From positions 1-64,000 of the forward strand of contig JAKPKY010000003.1 in assembly GCA_029553505.1 (NCBI GenBank): a DNA stretch of 64,000 nt, written 5' to 3'. The notes under the pieces were generated by a model, which was given only the letters and a program-made list of their open reading frames with translations, did not search any database and had not been told where the DNA came from. The stretch's first letter is position 1; each line of letters starts with the position of its first letter. A program made the position numbers and the translations under genes. Of this stretch, positions 16,343 to 24,218 are shown piece after piece. The stretch is from Planctomycetota bacterium (GTDB lineage Bacteria; Planctomycetota; Phycisphaerae; SM23-33).

Positions 16343-16690
16343 TTATCGCCGAAGGGTCTGTCGCTTGTGGGCGGCCATGTCGTCGGCGTGGCTTTGCAGG
16401 CCGAGTTGCCGCACCTGGCGGATGCAGGCGGCGCGGTCGGAGCGGAAGACCAGCGCGAACAGCCTGGCCACCCAGTTATTGAACTTGCCGCACTCCCGCG
16501 GATCGGCGAACTGCCGGCAATCGGCGCAGGTGGCGAAGGAATTCTCGACGCAGCAGGCCCGCACCTTGCACCAGCTAGCGCGGGAGTTTTCGTGGCAGCC
16601 GGGGCAGCGGCCTCGCAGGTAGGCACGGCACGCGCCGCAGTACAGGCCGCAATAGGCGACCAGGTTCGGATCGGAGATGATCGGCTTCAT
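16343..16690 (-). CDS. DUF3795 cysteine-rich protein
   Basis: The 115-residue product has the DUF3795 pattern: AYCGLYCGACRAYLRGRCPGC, then CKVRACCVENSFATCADCRQF and a helical C-terminus. The many paired cysteines (about ten in residues 14-65) suggest zinc or iron-sulfur binding; the biochemical role of the family is not established. ATG at 16690 has ggagg six bases upstream, which decides the start over one six codons earlier. Confidence 0.82.
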   Translation of the reverse strand: MKPIISDPNLVAYCGLYCGACRAYLRGRCPGCHENSRASWCKVRACCVENSFATCADCRQFADPRECGKFNNWVARLFALVFRSDRAACIRQVRQLGLQSHADDMAAHKRQTLRR

Positions 16691-16721
16691 GCGCGCCTCC
16701 CGCCGCAAAGAGGCCCTAGCG

Positions 16722-17090
16722 CTACTGGGTGAGGTTGAACTCGGCGATGTCGGGCCCGGCGGCCTGCTTGGCCTCGGCGAGGCCCCTGCGGGCGGCCTCG
16801 TTGCTCGGTTGGACGTCCAGGCACGACTGGTAGTAGTACATCGCCTTGGCGTACTCGCCCTGCGAATAGCAGATTCTCCCGAGGTAGAACAGCGAGTCGG
16901 CGTCGGCGGGTTCGGTCCAGAGCACCTGGCGGAACAGGTCGCGGGCCTCTTCGAGTTTTCCGACCTGGTATTCGCTGATGGCCTTGGTGCGCAGCTGTTC
17001 GGGCGTGGGCCCGCCGCACCCGCTGACGGTCAGCAGCGTCGCGCCGGCCAGGAGTATCGTCGCCAGTCCACACAAGGTCACGCGCTTCAT
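16722..17090 (-). CDS. TPR lipoprotein
   Basis: A 122-residue protein with a lipoprotein signal peptide (lipobox VSGC, cysteine 25). About two tetratricopeptide repeats follow (KAISEYQVGKLEEARDLFRQ and DSLFYLGRICYSQGEYAKAM), then a third partial helix pair. It would be exported and lipid-anchored, acting as a protein-interaction scaffold. gaggagaag sits just upstream of ATG 17090. Next to an unrelated divergent gene, its partner is not evident. Confidence 0.75.
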   Translation of the reverse strand: MKRVTLCGLATILLAGATLLTVSGCGGPTPEQLRTKAISEYQVGKLEEARDLFRQVLWTEPADADSLFYLGRICYSQGEYAKAMYYYQSCLDVQPSNEAARRGLAEAKQAAGPDIAEFNLTQ

Positions 17091-17161
17091 GTCGCTTCTC
17101 CTCATGCAGCCCCCAAGGGCTTGCCATTCCATGCGCCCTGGATTGTGCTAATATCATAACG

Positions 17162-17527
17162 ATGTCGAGAGCGTTTGTCATCCAAATCCATACCGGGCAC
17201 GGTCCGACGCATTTCGACCTGATGGTGGACCGGGGCGAGGCGCTGGAGACCTGGCAGGTACGGGAAGACCCTGCCGGGCTGGCGGCTGGGCAGGCGGCGA
17301 CCGCCCGGAAGCTGCCCGACCACCGGCGGGCGTACCTGACGTACGAAGGCCCGGTCAGCCGGGGGCGCGGCAGCGTGCGCATCGCCGACGGCGGACAGTG
17401 CGAGATACTGGAACGGACCGACGCCCTGCTGCGGGCGCGGTTCGCGGGACGGCGGATGGCGGGCGTCTTCGAGCTGGTGCGGCCGGCCGGCGGCGACGAC
17501 TGGCAATTGCGGCGAATTGGCGAGTAG
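17162..17527 (+). CDS. stand-alone LigD-type 3'-phosphoesterase domain
   Basis: The 121-residue product resembles the phosphoesterase module of DNA ligase D (LigD_N family): FVIQIHTGHGPTHFDLMVD near the start, ETWQVREDP, a middle RRAYLTYEGPVSRGRGSV and C-terminal FELVRPAGGDDWQLRRI. That module trims 3' phosphates and ribonucleotides in bacterial end joining. The family HD/HYD-type residues appear as H10, H13 and H17 in this copy, so activity is plausible but unproven. No ligase or polymerase domain is fused or adjacent. No ribosome site precedes the ATG; TTCCAT(16)TAATAT ends at 17154, so the mRNA may be leaderless. Confidence 0.7.
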   Translation: MSRAFVIQIHTGHGPTHFDLMVDRGEALETWQVREDPAGLAAGQAATARKLPDHRRAYLTYEGPVSRGRGSVRIADGGQCEILERTDALLRARFAGRRMAGVFELVRPAGGDDWQLRRIGE

Positions 17528-17658
17528 GTTCTGTCGGAAAACTCCCTGCCCGATGCACCCCCAAGGGTGGCACTGCTTGCTTGCAAGCAGTGTTCCTGCG
17601 GCTGCACGGCTTGACAAGCAAGCCGTGGCACCTCCGATTGGGAGTTTTCAGGCAGGGC
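17528..17658. repeat. MITE-like element, copy B
   Basis: A 131-bp element begins at the first base after the preceding stop codon. Ends are GTTCTGTCGGAAAACTCCC (17528-17546) and its inverse GGGAGTTTTCAGGCAGGGC (17640-17658), matching at 15 of 19 positions. The interior carries two palindromes: CACTGCTTGC/GCAAGCAGTG (about 17570-17591) and CACGGCTTG/CAAGCCGTG (about 17605-17628). It differs from copy C by only a couple of bases over a 68-bp core. Confidence 0.8.
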
Positions 17659-17673
17659 TTGACCGCGGCGCGG

Positions 17674-18453
17674 TCAGGGTTCCTGGCTGGCCCGGGCGAC
17701 CGGCTCGACATGCAGCGTCAGGCCTTCGGGGCGGACTTCCACGCAGGCGATCCGCACTTTCTTTCGACCGATGGGCAGCTTCAACTCGTTGGGAATCGGC
17801 CCGGAGTCGATCCCCGCCAGGACGGTCGAGACCAGCCGCCCCACGTCCTCGGGTCGCAGACCGCCCAGGCCCGACGCGCCCTGCTCCTGCCCGGCGGCGT
17901 GGGCCGCAGCGGCCGTCAGCTTCTCCCGCAACGCCTCGATCTGCGTGTTGACCAGCTCGCGCGGCACCTCGAGCCGTCCGACGCGTACGGCCGCCAGGCG
18001 CACCCGCAGCGCGCCGTCGGCGTCCTGACGGATGGCCAGGTCGGCCGAGAGCACCTTGTTGTACTCGGTCTGCCGGGCCAGCAGGCAGATGACCCCGTCG
18101 CCCAGCGCGACGGCAGGGTCTGCCAGCGCCGCGCGGGCCAGCAGGCGGCGGGCCTCGCCGCTGTTGGGCCCGTGGCGGACGTCGGAGATCTCGTCGAGCG
18201 AGGCGAGGTACTCGTTGATCTGCCGCTCGGTGACGGTCCAGGTGAACGCCTGGGGCAACTGGGCGAGGTTGCTGAACTCCAGCAGGCGGTTGGCGAACTC
18301 TCCGGCGGCCTGTCGGCGCTGGGGCAGCGAGAGCTGCGCGGGGCGGTAATTTTCGGGCACGCGTCCGGCCTGGACGTACAACCAGCCGGCCGCGACGACA
18401 ATCGCCGCCGCCAGCGACAGGAGCGTCCACTTGACGATGCCGCCGATTCGCAT
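17674..18453 (-). CDS. membrane-anchored periplasmic protein, unknown
   Basis: The 259-residue protein has one N-terminal membrane anchor (about residues 9-28). An extracytoplasmic domain follows, with helices (ANRLLEFSNLAQLPQAF, TERQINEYLASLDE) and then strands (DGVICLLARQTEYNK, LRVRLAAVRVGRLEVP, IACVEVRPEGLTLHVEP). The pattern recalls small SRPBCC- or LolA-like periplasmic domains. I do not recognise a family. It diverges from the ABC exporter gene. Confidence 0.7.
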   Translation of the reverse strand: MRIGGIVKWTLLSLAAAIVVAAGWLYVQAGRVPENYRPAQLSLPQRRQAAGEFANRLLEFSNLAQLPQAFTWTVTERQINEYLASLDEISDVRHGPNSGEARRLLARAALADPAVALGDGVICLLARQTEYNKVLSADLAIRQDADGALRVRLAAVRVGRLEVPRELVNTQIEALREKLTAAAAHAAGQEQGASGLGGLRPEDVGRLVSTVLAGIDSGPIPNELKLPIGRKKVRIACVEVRPEGLTLHVEPVARASQEP

Positions 18454-18557
18454 GGTCTGTCCGTGGGCCCGGCGCGGGCCGCCGCGAAGTTTGCCGCAAC
18501 GGCAGGCCGATTACAAGGCCTGTTCGGCGCGGGACCGAACTTTCGCCGAAGCGGCGA

Positions 18558-18585
18558 TTGCTTTCGGTCGCGGCGGTGGTATCAT
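18558..18585 (+). promoter_or_regulatory. candidate sigma-70-type promoter of the ABC exporter
   Basis: TTGCTT at 18558-18563 and TATCAT at 18580-18585 are separated by 16 bases, about 60 bases before the ATG at 18645. The match is fair and based on sequence alone. Confidence 0.4.
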
Positions 18586-18644
18586 GATTGCCCGTTGTCC
18601 CGGGGCGGATTCGCCGCGCCGGGAGCCGATGGACTTGACCAGAG

Positions 18645-20930
18645 ATGTCCGGACCCCGTTCCGTTTTGCTGAACATGCCCCTGCCGGCCGAGTTGGCCCA
18701 CTTGGCTGCCAAAGAAGGCGTCGAGGTCGACCGCGCCTGGCTGACCACCGCCACCGACCTGAACCTCGCCGGAAGTTACGAGCGGGTCTTCCTGCTGGCT
18801 GAGACCGACCGCCTGGTAACGCTCGCCCTGCCCGACAAGTCCGGCCGACCCGCCACGCGCATCTGCCTGGCGCGCCAGAGCATCTCCGAAATCCGCACGC
18901 GCCAGGGCGTCGGCGGCGGGTTCCTCGACGCGCTGGTGGACGGCATCTACGTCGAGGTCGTCGCCTACTCCAACGCGCGGGCGGACGTGTTCCACAAGAC
19001 CGCCGCCAAGCTCAAGAGCTGGTTGAGGGGCATCCAGCCCGACGTCGGGCCCGAAGACGACGCCGACCCCCGCCGCTGCCCCAAGTGCGGCATGATGCTC
19101 GAATTCAAGGGCGACCTCTGCAAGCGGTGCATCAACCGCGGCGCGGTCTTCGTCCGCGTGCTGCGGATGATGCGCCCCTACACGGGCAAGGCCGTCGTCA
19201 TGATGGCGCTGGTGCTGGCGGGCATCGGGCTGAGCCTCATTCCCCAGCAGATGATCCGCGTGCTGATCGACCAGGTGCTGGCCCCGGGGCAGGCGGGCAA
19301 CCTTCCGCCCGCCAACGCGACGACCTGGCTGCTGGCCCTGGTGGCGGCGCTGCTGGGCATTCACGTCGTGATGGCCGGCATCCACATGATCATGGGGCGA
19401 CTGGCGAGCTTCGTCGGTACGCAGATCACCTTCGACATGCGCAGCCGGGTCTTCGGGCACCTGACGCGCCTGGGCGTGGACTACTACGACCGGTACAACG
19501 TCGGGCAGCTCATGAGCCGCGTCGCGGGCGACACCGAGCAGATGAAGGGTTTCGTCCACCAGATGACCAGCGGTTTCATGGCCCAGATGATCACCGTCGT
19601 CGCGGTCGGCGCGGTGCTGTTCAGCCTGAACTGGAAGCTCGCGATGATCACCCTGCTTCCGGCGCCGCTGGTGGTGACGGCGGCGATTTTCTTCTGGAAA
19701 CGCATCTACCCGCGCTACTTCCGCGTCTGGGACGCCAACAGCAAGCTCCACGGGACGCTCAACACCATCCTGTCAGGCATCCGCGTGGTCAAGGCGTTCG
19801 GGCAGGAGCACCGCGAGCAGAACCGCTTCGCCCGGTCCAGCGGGTACGTGCGAGACAGCTTCCGCGGCGTCGAATACACCGTCACGCTGTTCAACCCGTC
19901 CATCGGCGTGCTGTTCCAGCTGGGCGGAATCCTGGTGTGGTTCGTCGGCGGGCAGTGGGTGCTCGCCCACGACCTGACGCTGGGCAAGCTGATGGCCTTC
20001 CTGGGCTACCTGGGGATGTTCTACCACCCCCTGGGACAACTGACGCAACTGACCAACTGGTTGACGCAGTTCCTGACCGCCACCCAGCGGACGTTCGAGA
20101 TCCTCGACACCAACCCGCAGATCGCCGAGCAGGACCAGCCGCGCCCCCTGCTGGAGAAAGGCGGGAGCATCCGGTTCGAGAACGTGACGTTCGGTTACAG
20201 CCGGCACGAGCCGGTCATCAAGAACGTCAGCTTCGAGGTGGCCCCAGGCGAGCACATCGGAATCGTGGGCAAGAGCGGCTGCGGAAAGACCACGCTCATC
20301 AACCTGCTGGCGCGGTTCTACGACGTGGACGAGGGACGCATCCTCGTCGACGGCATCGACGTCCGCGAGCTTCAGCTCCAGCAGCTCCGCGCGTACGTGG
20401 GCGTGGTGCTCCAGGAGCCGTTCCTGTTCCGCGGGACGATCTACAACAACCTGACGTACGGCCAGCGCGACGCGACGCCGGAGCAGGTGCTTTCGGCCGC
20501 GAAGGCCGCCAACGCGCACGAGTTCATCATCCGCCACCCGCTGGGGTACGACACGTACATCGGCGAGCGCGGGGCCGGGCTGTCCGGCGGGGAACGCCAG
20601 CGCATCAGCATCGCGCGGGCGCTGCTGTACGACCCGAAAATCCTCATCCTCGACGAGGCGACCAGCAACGTGGACACCGAGAGCGAGCAGCTCATCCAGG
20701 AGGCGCTGGAGCGCGTCACGGCGGGGCGCACCACCATCGCCATCGCGCACCGCCTCAGCACGCTCAAGAACTCCGACCGCATCCTCGTGGTGGACAACGG
20801 GCAGATCGTCGAGCACGGAACGCACGAGCAGTTGCTGGGGCAAAAAGGCCTGTATTACAAGCTGGTGAAGATCCAGACGGAACTGTCCCGCGAGCCGAGC
20901 GTGGACGCCCTGTCCAACCGGAAGCCGTGA
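18645..20930 (+). CDS. ABC exporter (permease-ATPase) of the DUF1854-linked type
   Basis: A 761-residue half transporter. Residues about 1-140 form an extra N-terminal domain, followed by a zinc-ribbon-like CPKC...CKRC (about 144-161) that is absent from ordinary MsbA-type exporters. Six membrane helices lie at about 175-450, and the ATPase domain at about 500-750. The ATPase has Walker A GKSGCGKTT (near 542), signature LSGGERQ (near 646), Walker B ILILDEATS (near 666) and a switch histidine in AIAHRLS. The neighbouring DUF1854 gene, one base away, marks the subtype databases call cyanophycin-metabolism-associated. Substrate unknown; no cyanophycin gene is in the window. Confidence 0.88.
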   Translation: MSGPRSVLLNMPLPAELAHLAAKEGVEVDRAWLTTATDLNLAGSYERVFLLAETDRLVTLALPDKSGRPATRICLARQSISEIRTRQGVGGGFLDALVDGIYVEVVAYSNARADVFHKTAAKLKSWLRGIQPDVGPEDDADPRRCPKCGMMLEFKGDLCKRCINRGAVFVRVLRMMRPYTGKAVVMMALVLAGIGLSLIPQQMIRVLIDQVLAPGQAGNLPPANATTWLLALVAALLGIHVVMAGIHMIMGRLASFVGTQITFDMRSRVFGHLTRLGVDYYDRYNVGQLMSRVAGDTEQMKGFVHQMTSGFMAQMITVVAVGAVLFSLNWKLAMITLLPAPLVVTAAIFFWKRIYPRYFRVWDANSKLHGTLNTILSGIRVVKAFGQEHREQNRFARSSGYVRDSFRGVEYTVTLFNPSIGVLFQLGGILVWFVGGQWVLAHDLTLGKLMAFLGYLGMFYHPLGQLTQLTNWLTQFLTATQRTFEILDTNPQIAEQDQPRPLLEKGGSIRFENVTFGYSRHEPVIKNVSFEVAPGEHIGIVGKSGCGKTTLINLLARFYDVDEGRILVDGIDVRELQLQQLRAYVGVVLQEPFLFRGTIYNNLTYGQRDATPEQVLSAAKAANAHEFIIRHPLGYDTYIGERGAGLSGGERQRISIARALLYDPKILILDEATSNVDTESEQLIQEALERVTAGRTTIAIAHRLSTLKNSDRILVVDNGQIVEHGTHEQLLGQKGLYYKLVKIQTELSREPSVDALSNRKP

Positions 20931-20931
20931 C

Positions 20932-21486
20932 ATGACGGACGAGCCGACACAACCCGAATCCGAATCCGGGCCGGACCCGACGCGGGTGCGCTACCTCACG
21001 CCGGACTCGTGCCGCATCCACCTCGGCACGCACGGCGCGCTGCACGTGACCGTGCGCGACGAGCGCATCTACGGCGGCGTCTACGCGGCGTACGCCTTCC
21101 CGGTGGCCTACGGCGACCAGTTCATCTCCCTGCTGCACAGCGCGGGCGAGGGAAAGGACGTCGAGATCGGGCTGATCCGCAACCTGTCGGACTTTCCGCC
21201 GCAGCAGGCCGACCTCGTCCGCCAGGCGCTCGCCCGGCGGTACTTCATCCACACCATCACGCGCATCCACGAGATCGGCTGGAAGTACGGGTTCGTCTCG
21301 CTGGACGTGGAGACCGACAAGGGGCGCGTGCAGTTCATGATGCGATGGAAATCCGACCGCGCGGTGGACTACGGGCGGCGCGGCAAGGTGCTCATCGACG
21401 TCGACGAGAACCGCTACCTCATTCCCAACCTCGACGCGCTAAGCCCGGGCGAACGGGCCGACTTCACCCGGATCATCTATTGGTGA
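20932..21486 (+). CDS. DUF1854 protein, partner of the ABC exporter
   Basis: The 184-residue product fits DUF1854: VRYLTPDSCRIHLG near the start, YAAYAFPVAYGDQFISLL, then GLIRNLSDFPPQQADLVRQALARRYFIH and a C-terminal RGKVLIDVDENRYLIPNLD. The family is nearly always next to this class of exporter; its molecular role is unknown. The ATG is one base after the exporter stop, so the two are translationally coupled. The product has no signal or membrane segment and should be cytoplasmic. Confidence 0.82.
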   Translation: MTDEPTQPESESGPDPTRVRYLTPDSCRIHLGTHGALHVTVRDERIYGGVYAAYAFPVAYGDQFISLLHSAGEGKDVEIGLIRNLSDFPPQQADLVRQALARRYFIHTITRIHEIGWKYGFVSLDVETDKGRVQFMMRWKSDRAVDYGRRGKVLIDVDENRYLIPNLDALSPGERADFTRIIYW

Positions 21487-21493
21487 AAAGCGA

Positions 21494-21608
21494 AGGAACC
21501 CGGAACTCGGAACCGGGAACACGGTCTTCCAATTGTCAATTTGCAATTGTCAATTGACAATTTCCCCACTCGCCACTCTCCACTAAGCACTCTGCACTAT
21601 GCACTCTT
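21494..21608. repeat. composite word-like repeat tract
   Basis: The 187-bp gap before the phosphomutase gene contains three kinds of simple words. First come ggaacccggaactcgg/aaccgggaac units. Next is an AT-rich palindromic run of caattgtcaatt and caattgacaatt (21531-21562). Then come cactcgc, cactctc, cactaag, cactctg, cactatg and cactctt units (21567-21608), the inverse of the words at 12713-12750. No gene is present. Confidence 0.65.
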
Positions 21609-21673
21609 CTTGCATTCCGCGCGCGGATGCTCAATAATCTCGTCTCGCGGACCCCAGTACGGAAAGGCCGGCC

Positions 21674-23056
21674 ATGGATACGATCGAAAAGGTCTTCAAG
21701 GCATACGACGTGCGCGGTCTCTACGGCGAGGAGGTCACCGAGGACCTTGCCTGGAAGATCGGTCACGCGTCGGGTCAGTTCCTGCGGAGCCTGTTGAGCG
21801 GATACGAGCGCGGGCAGGCGGCGAGCAACCGCGTGGTCGTCGGGCGGGACATGCGCCCCCACAGCGAGTCGCTGGTGCAGGCGATGGTCGAGGGCATCAC
21901 CTCCAGCGGGGCCGGGTGCATCGACATCGGCCTGTGCGACACGCCGATGGTGTATTTCGCAATCAACCACTTGGGCGCGTGCGGGGGCATCCAGGTAACG
22001 GCGTCGCATAACCCCATCCAGTACAACGGGTTCAAGATTTCCGGCGCCAAGGCCCGCCCCGTGGGCGCCAACACCGGCCTGAAGGAAATCCAGCACATCG
22101 TCAGCACGCTCCGGCGGATGCCGATCGGCGCGTCGCTGGCGCCGGCGCAGAAGGTGGACCTCTGGAGCGAGTACCGCTCGCACGTGCTGAAGTTCCTCAA
22201 GACGCCGCGCCGCCTGAAGGTGGTGGTGGACGCCTCCAACGGGATGGGCGGAAAGATGTTCCCGGCCATCTTCTCCGGAACGGACATCGAGATCCTTCCG
22301 CTGAACTTCGAGATCGGCAAGGGCTTCGTGCACGAGCCGAACCCGCTGGTGGAGGCGAACCTCCAGATGACCAAGGACGCGGTGCGGAAGCACCATGCCG
22401 ACGTGGGCATCTGCACCGACGGCGACGCGGACCGCTGCATGTTCGTCGACGAGAAGGGCCAGACCGTTCGGTGCGACCTGATGACGGCGCTGCTCTCGCG
22501 GCACTTCCTGAAGGACAATCCCGGCGCGATGGTGGTGTACGACCTCCGCTCCAGCCGGGTGGTGCCCGAGGAGATCCGCGCCGCCGGCGGGGTGCCCCGG
22601 CGCGAGCGCGTCGGGCACGCGTTCATGAAAAAGGCCATGTCCGACGGGCACGGCGTCTTCGGCGGCGAACTGAGCGGGCATTTCTACTTCCGCGACAACT
22701 TCAACTGCGATTCCGGCGCCATCGCCTTCGCGACGGCGCTGAGCGTCCTGAGCGCCCAGGAGCTGCCGTTCAGCCGGCTGATCGAGCCCCTGAACCGCTA
22801 CAGCCACAGCGGAGAGATCAACTTCCAGGTCCAAGACAAGGACGCCAAGATGAAGGAGATCGCCGGGAAGTTCTCCGACGCGCAGATCGACCACCTCGAC
22901 GGGGTGACCTGCCAGTACGAGGACTGGTGGTGCAACGTCCGCCCGTCGAACACCGAGCCGCTGCTGCGCCTGACGCTGGAAGCCCGCACGCCGGAACAGA
23001 TGAAGGCGCGCCTGAAGGACGTCGAGGCGATCCTGGGCAAGCCCGTCGCGCATTAA
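21674..23056 (+). CDS. phosphomannomutase/phosphoglucomutase
   Basis: The 460-residue enzyme interconverts hexose 6-phosphate and 1-phosphate. All four alpha-D-phosphohexomutase signatures are present in order: catalytic-serine loop TASHNP (about 107-112), metal loop DGDADR (about 249-254), sugar-specificity loop GELSGH (about 331-336) and phosphate-binding RPSNTEP (about 424-430). Length and GEXSGH loop suit the PMM/PGM (ManB/AlgC-like) subgroup. It can feed GDP-mannose synthesis with the ManC-type gene at 33835. A repeat element starts directly after its stop. Confidence 0.93.
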   Translation: MDTIEKVFKAYDVRGLYGEEVTEDLAWKIGHASGQFLRSLLSGYERGQAASNRVVVGRDMRPHSESLVQAMVEGITSSGAGCIDIGLCDTPMVYFAINHLGACGGIQVTASHNPIQYNGFKISGAKARPVGANTGLKEIQHIVSTLRRMPIGASLAPAQKVDLWSEYRSHVLKFLKTPRRLKVVVDASNGMGGKMFPAIFSGTDIEILPLNFEIGKGFVHEPNPLVEANLQMTKDAVRKHHADVGICTDGDADRCMFVDEKGQTVRCDLMTALLSRHFLKDNPGAMVVYDLRSSRVVPEEIRAAGGVPRRERVGHAFMKKAMSDGHGVFGGELSGHFYFRDNFNCDSGAIAFATALSVLSAQELPFSRLIEPLNRYSHSGEINFQVQDKDAKMKEIAGKFSDAQIDHLDGVTCQYEDWWCNVRPSNTEPLLRLTLEARTPEQMKARLKDVEAILGKPVAH

Positions 23057-23186
23057 ATCCTGTTGAAAACCAGGAATCCGGGGTGCCACGGCTTGCTTGT
23101 CAAGCCGTGTAGCCGCAAGAACACTGCTTGCAAGCAAGCAGTGCCACCCTTCAGAGGAATCTGACGGGGAGTATTCAGACAGGGCC
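23057..23186. repeat. MITE-like element, copy C (inverted)
   Basis: A 130-bp element begins at the first base after the phosphomutase stop. Its interior is the reverse complement of copies A and B, so it is inserted in the opposite direction. Ends are ATCCTGTTGAAAACCAGG (23057-23074) and GGGGAGTATTCAGACAGGG (23166-23184), imperfect inverses. The rest of the gap to 23229 carries no gene. Confidence 0.8.
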
Positions 23187-23229
23187 TGCGCGGAACGGGA
23201 ATCTTTCGCCGCAACGGGGAGACAGGTGA

Positions 23230-23982
23230 ATGAACGTGGGACCGACACCTCCGGGCGCCCTGCCGCCCCTGCCTCGGACTGGCACCAATTGGCCAACCAT
23301 CCTCGGGATTCTGTGCATGGTTTTTGGCGGACTTGGCTTGACTGGCTTGGCATGGAACGTGCTGGCGAGTTCCAAACAGATGGCCGATCCGTTGGGGATT
23401 TACGCCTGGAACGAACGGGAAACCCGTCGCATTGAAGAGGAGTCGCTGGTTGCGTCCCAGCCGTCCGAAGACGTCGAGATCGAAATGCCTGATGGCGAAA
23501 AAATTCGCGTGTCCTTCCCCAAGCCCGAGCCGGCGACGACCCAAGTCGAGGAGGCCCCCGCCCCGCGGCAGGTGGGGGAGGAAATGAGCCGACTGACCAA
23601 TCCGTATCATGGCCGCTCGGTGTGGTCGGTCCTTCTGATGGCGCTGGCGATGCTGGCAAAATCGCTATTGGTGGTCGGCGGATTCCTGCTGTACCGTCGC
23701 AGGCCCGTCGCCAGGGGGTTGCTGCTGGGGACCGCGGCGCTCCTCGTGCTGGAAACCCTTTTGGCACAATCCATCGTGCTGAATGGAATTCTGTCTTCCC
23801 AAGGATTCGGTCTCCGGGGATTCGGCGGAAAGATGGGAGAAGAGTTCTTCCGCGGAGCGGTTCTGTTCGGCACACTGATAGGGTTGGTCTTCTCGCTGGC
23901 GGGGCCGGTTTTCCTGCTGATCTGGTTCCACCGCCGAAAGATCATCCGCGAAGTCGAATCGTGGCGACTTGCCGGCGCGTAA
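23230..23982 (+). CDS. membrane protein, unknown
   Basis: A 250-residue protein with a proline-rich N-terminus and one membrane helix (about residues 22-46). A periplasmic or cytoplasmic acidic loop follows (ETRRIEEESLVASQPSEDVEIEMPDGEKI is the start of it). Three more helices lie at about 134-152, 160-180 and 205-228, and the C-terminus is basic (WFHRRKIIREVESWR). No family was recognised. G+C is a little lower than its neighbours. The preceding repeat separates it from the phosphomutase gene, so it is probably transcribed independently. Confidence 0.65.
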   Translation: MNVGPTPPGALPPLPRTGTNWPTILGILCMVFGGLGLTGLAWNVLASSKQMADPLGIYAWNERETRRIEEESLVASQPSEDVEIEMPDGEKIRVSFPKPEPATTQVEEAPAPRQVGEEMSRLTNPYHGRSVWSVLLMALAMLAKSLLVVGGFLLYRRRPVARGLLLGTAALLVLETLLAQSIVLNGILSSQGFGLRGFGGKMGEEFFRGAVLFGTLIGLVFSLAGPVFLLIWFHRRKIIREVESWRLAGA

Positions 23983-24028
23983 ACCGATTTGCTCAAGTCT
24001 GTCGCCCCTCCGGGATTCGGGGGAAAGA

Positions 24029-24117
24029 GAGCGGGATTTCAGGATTCCAGAGATTCCGCGGATTGATTCCATTATCAATCCATCCGTGTAATCCCATGAA
24101 TCCGAGGAATCCCGCTC
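24029..24117. repeat. nested palindrome upstream of the GGDEF gene
   Basis: GAGCGGGATT (24029-24038) and AATCCCGCTC (24108-24117) are perfect inverses. Inside is a second hairpin, GGATTGAT with ATCAATCC (about 24059-24080), and reiterated gattcc/gaatcc words. A short T-run follows at 24120-24124, so the structure could also end transcription from the membrane protein gene. It occupies most of the 236-bp gap 23983-24218. Confidence 0.5.
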
Positions 24118-24218
24118 CGTTTTTCTCTCGCACGTCGGGAAAAAACCTTACGTCGCCATTTCCCCGCCGGAAAAAGCAAATCCTATATTTCCGCTGGAAG
24201 CCTTGGTGGAAGCACTCG

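Noticed and set aside
21536-23875. Long minus-strand frame opposite the phosphohexomutase
   Set aside because: Shadow of the phosphomutase gene, and it runs through repeat element C; the sense frame contains all active-site motifs.
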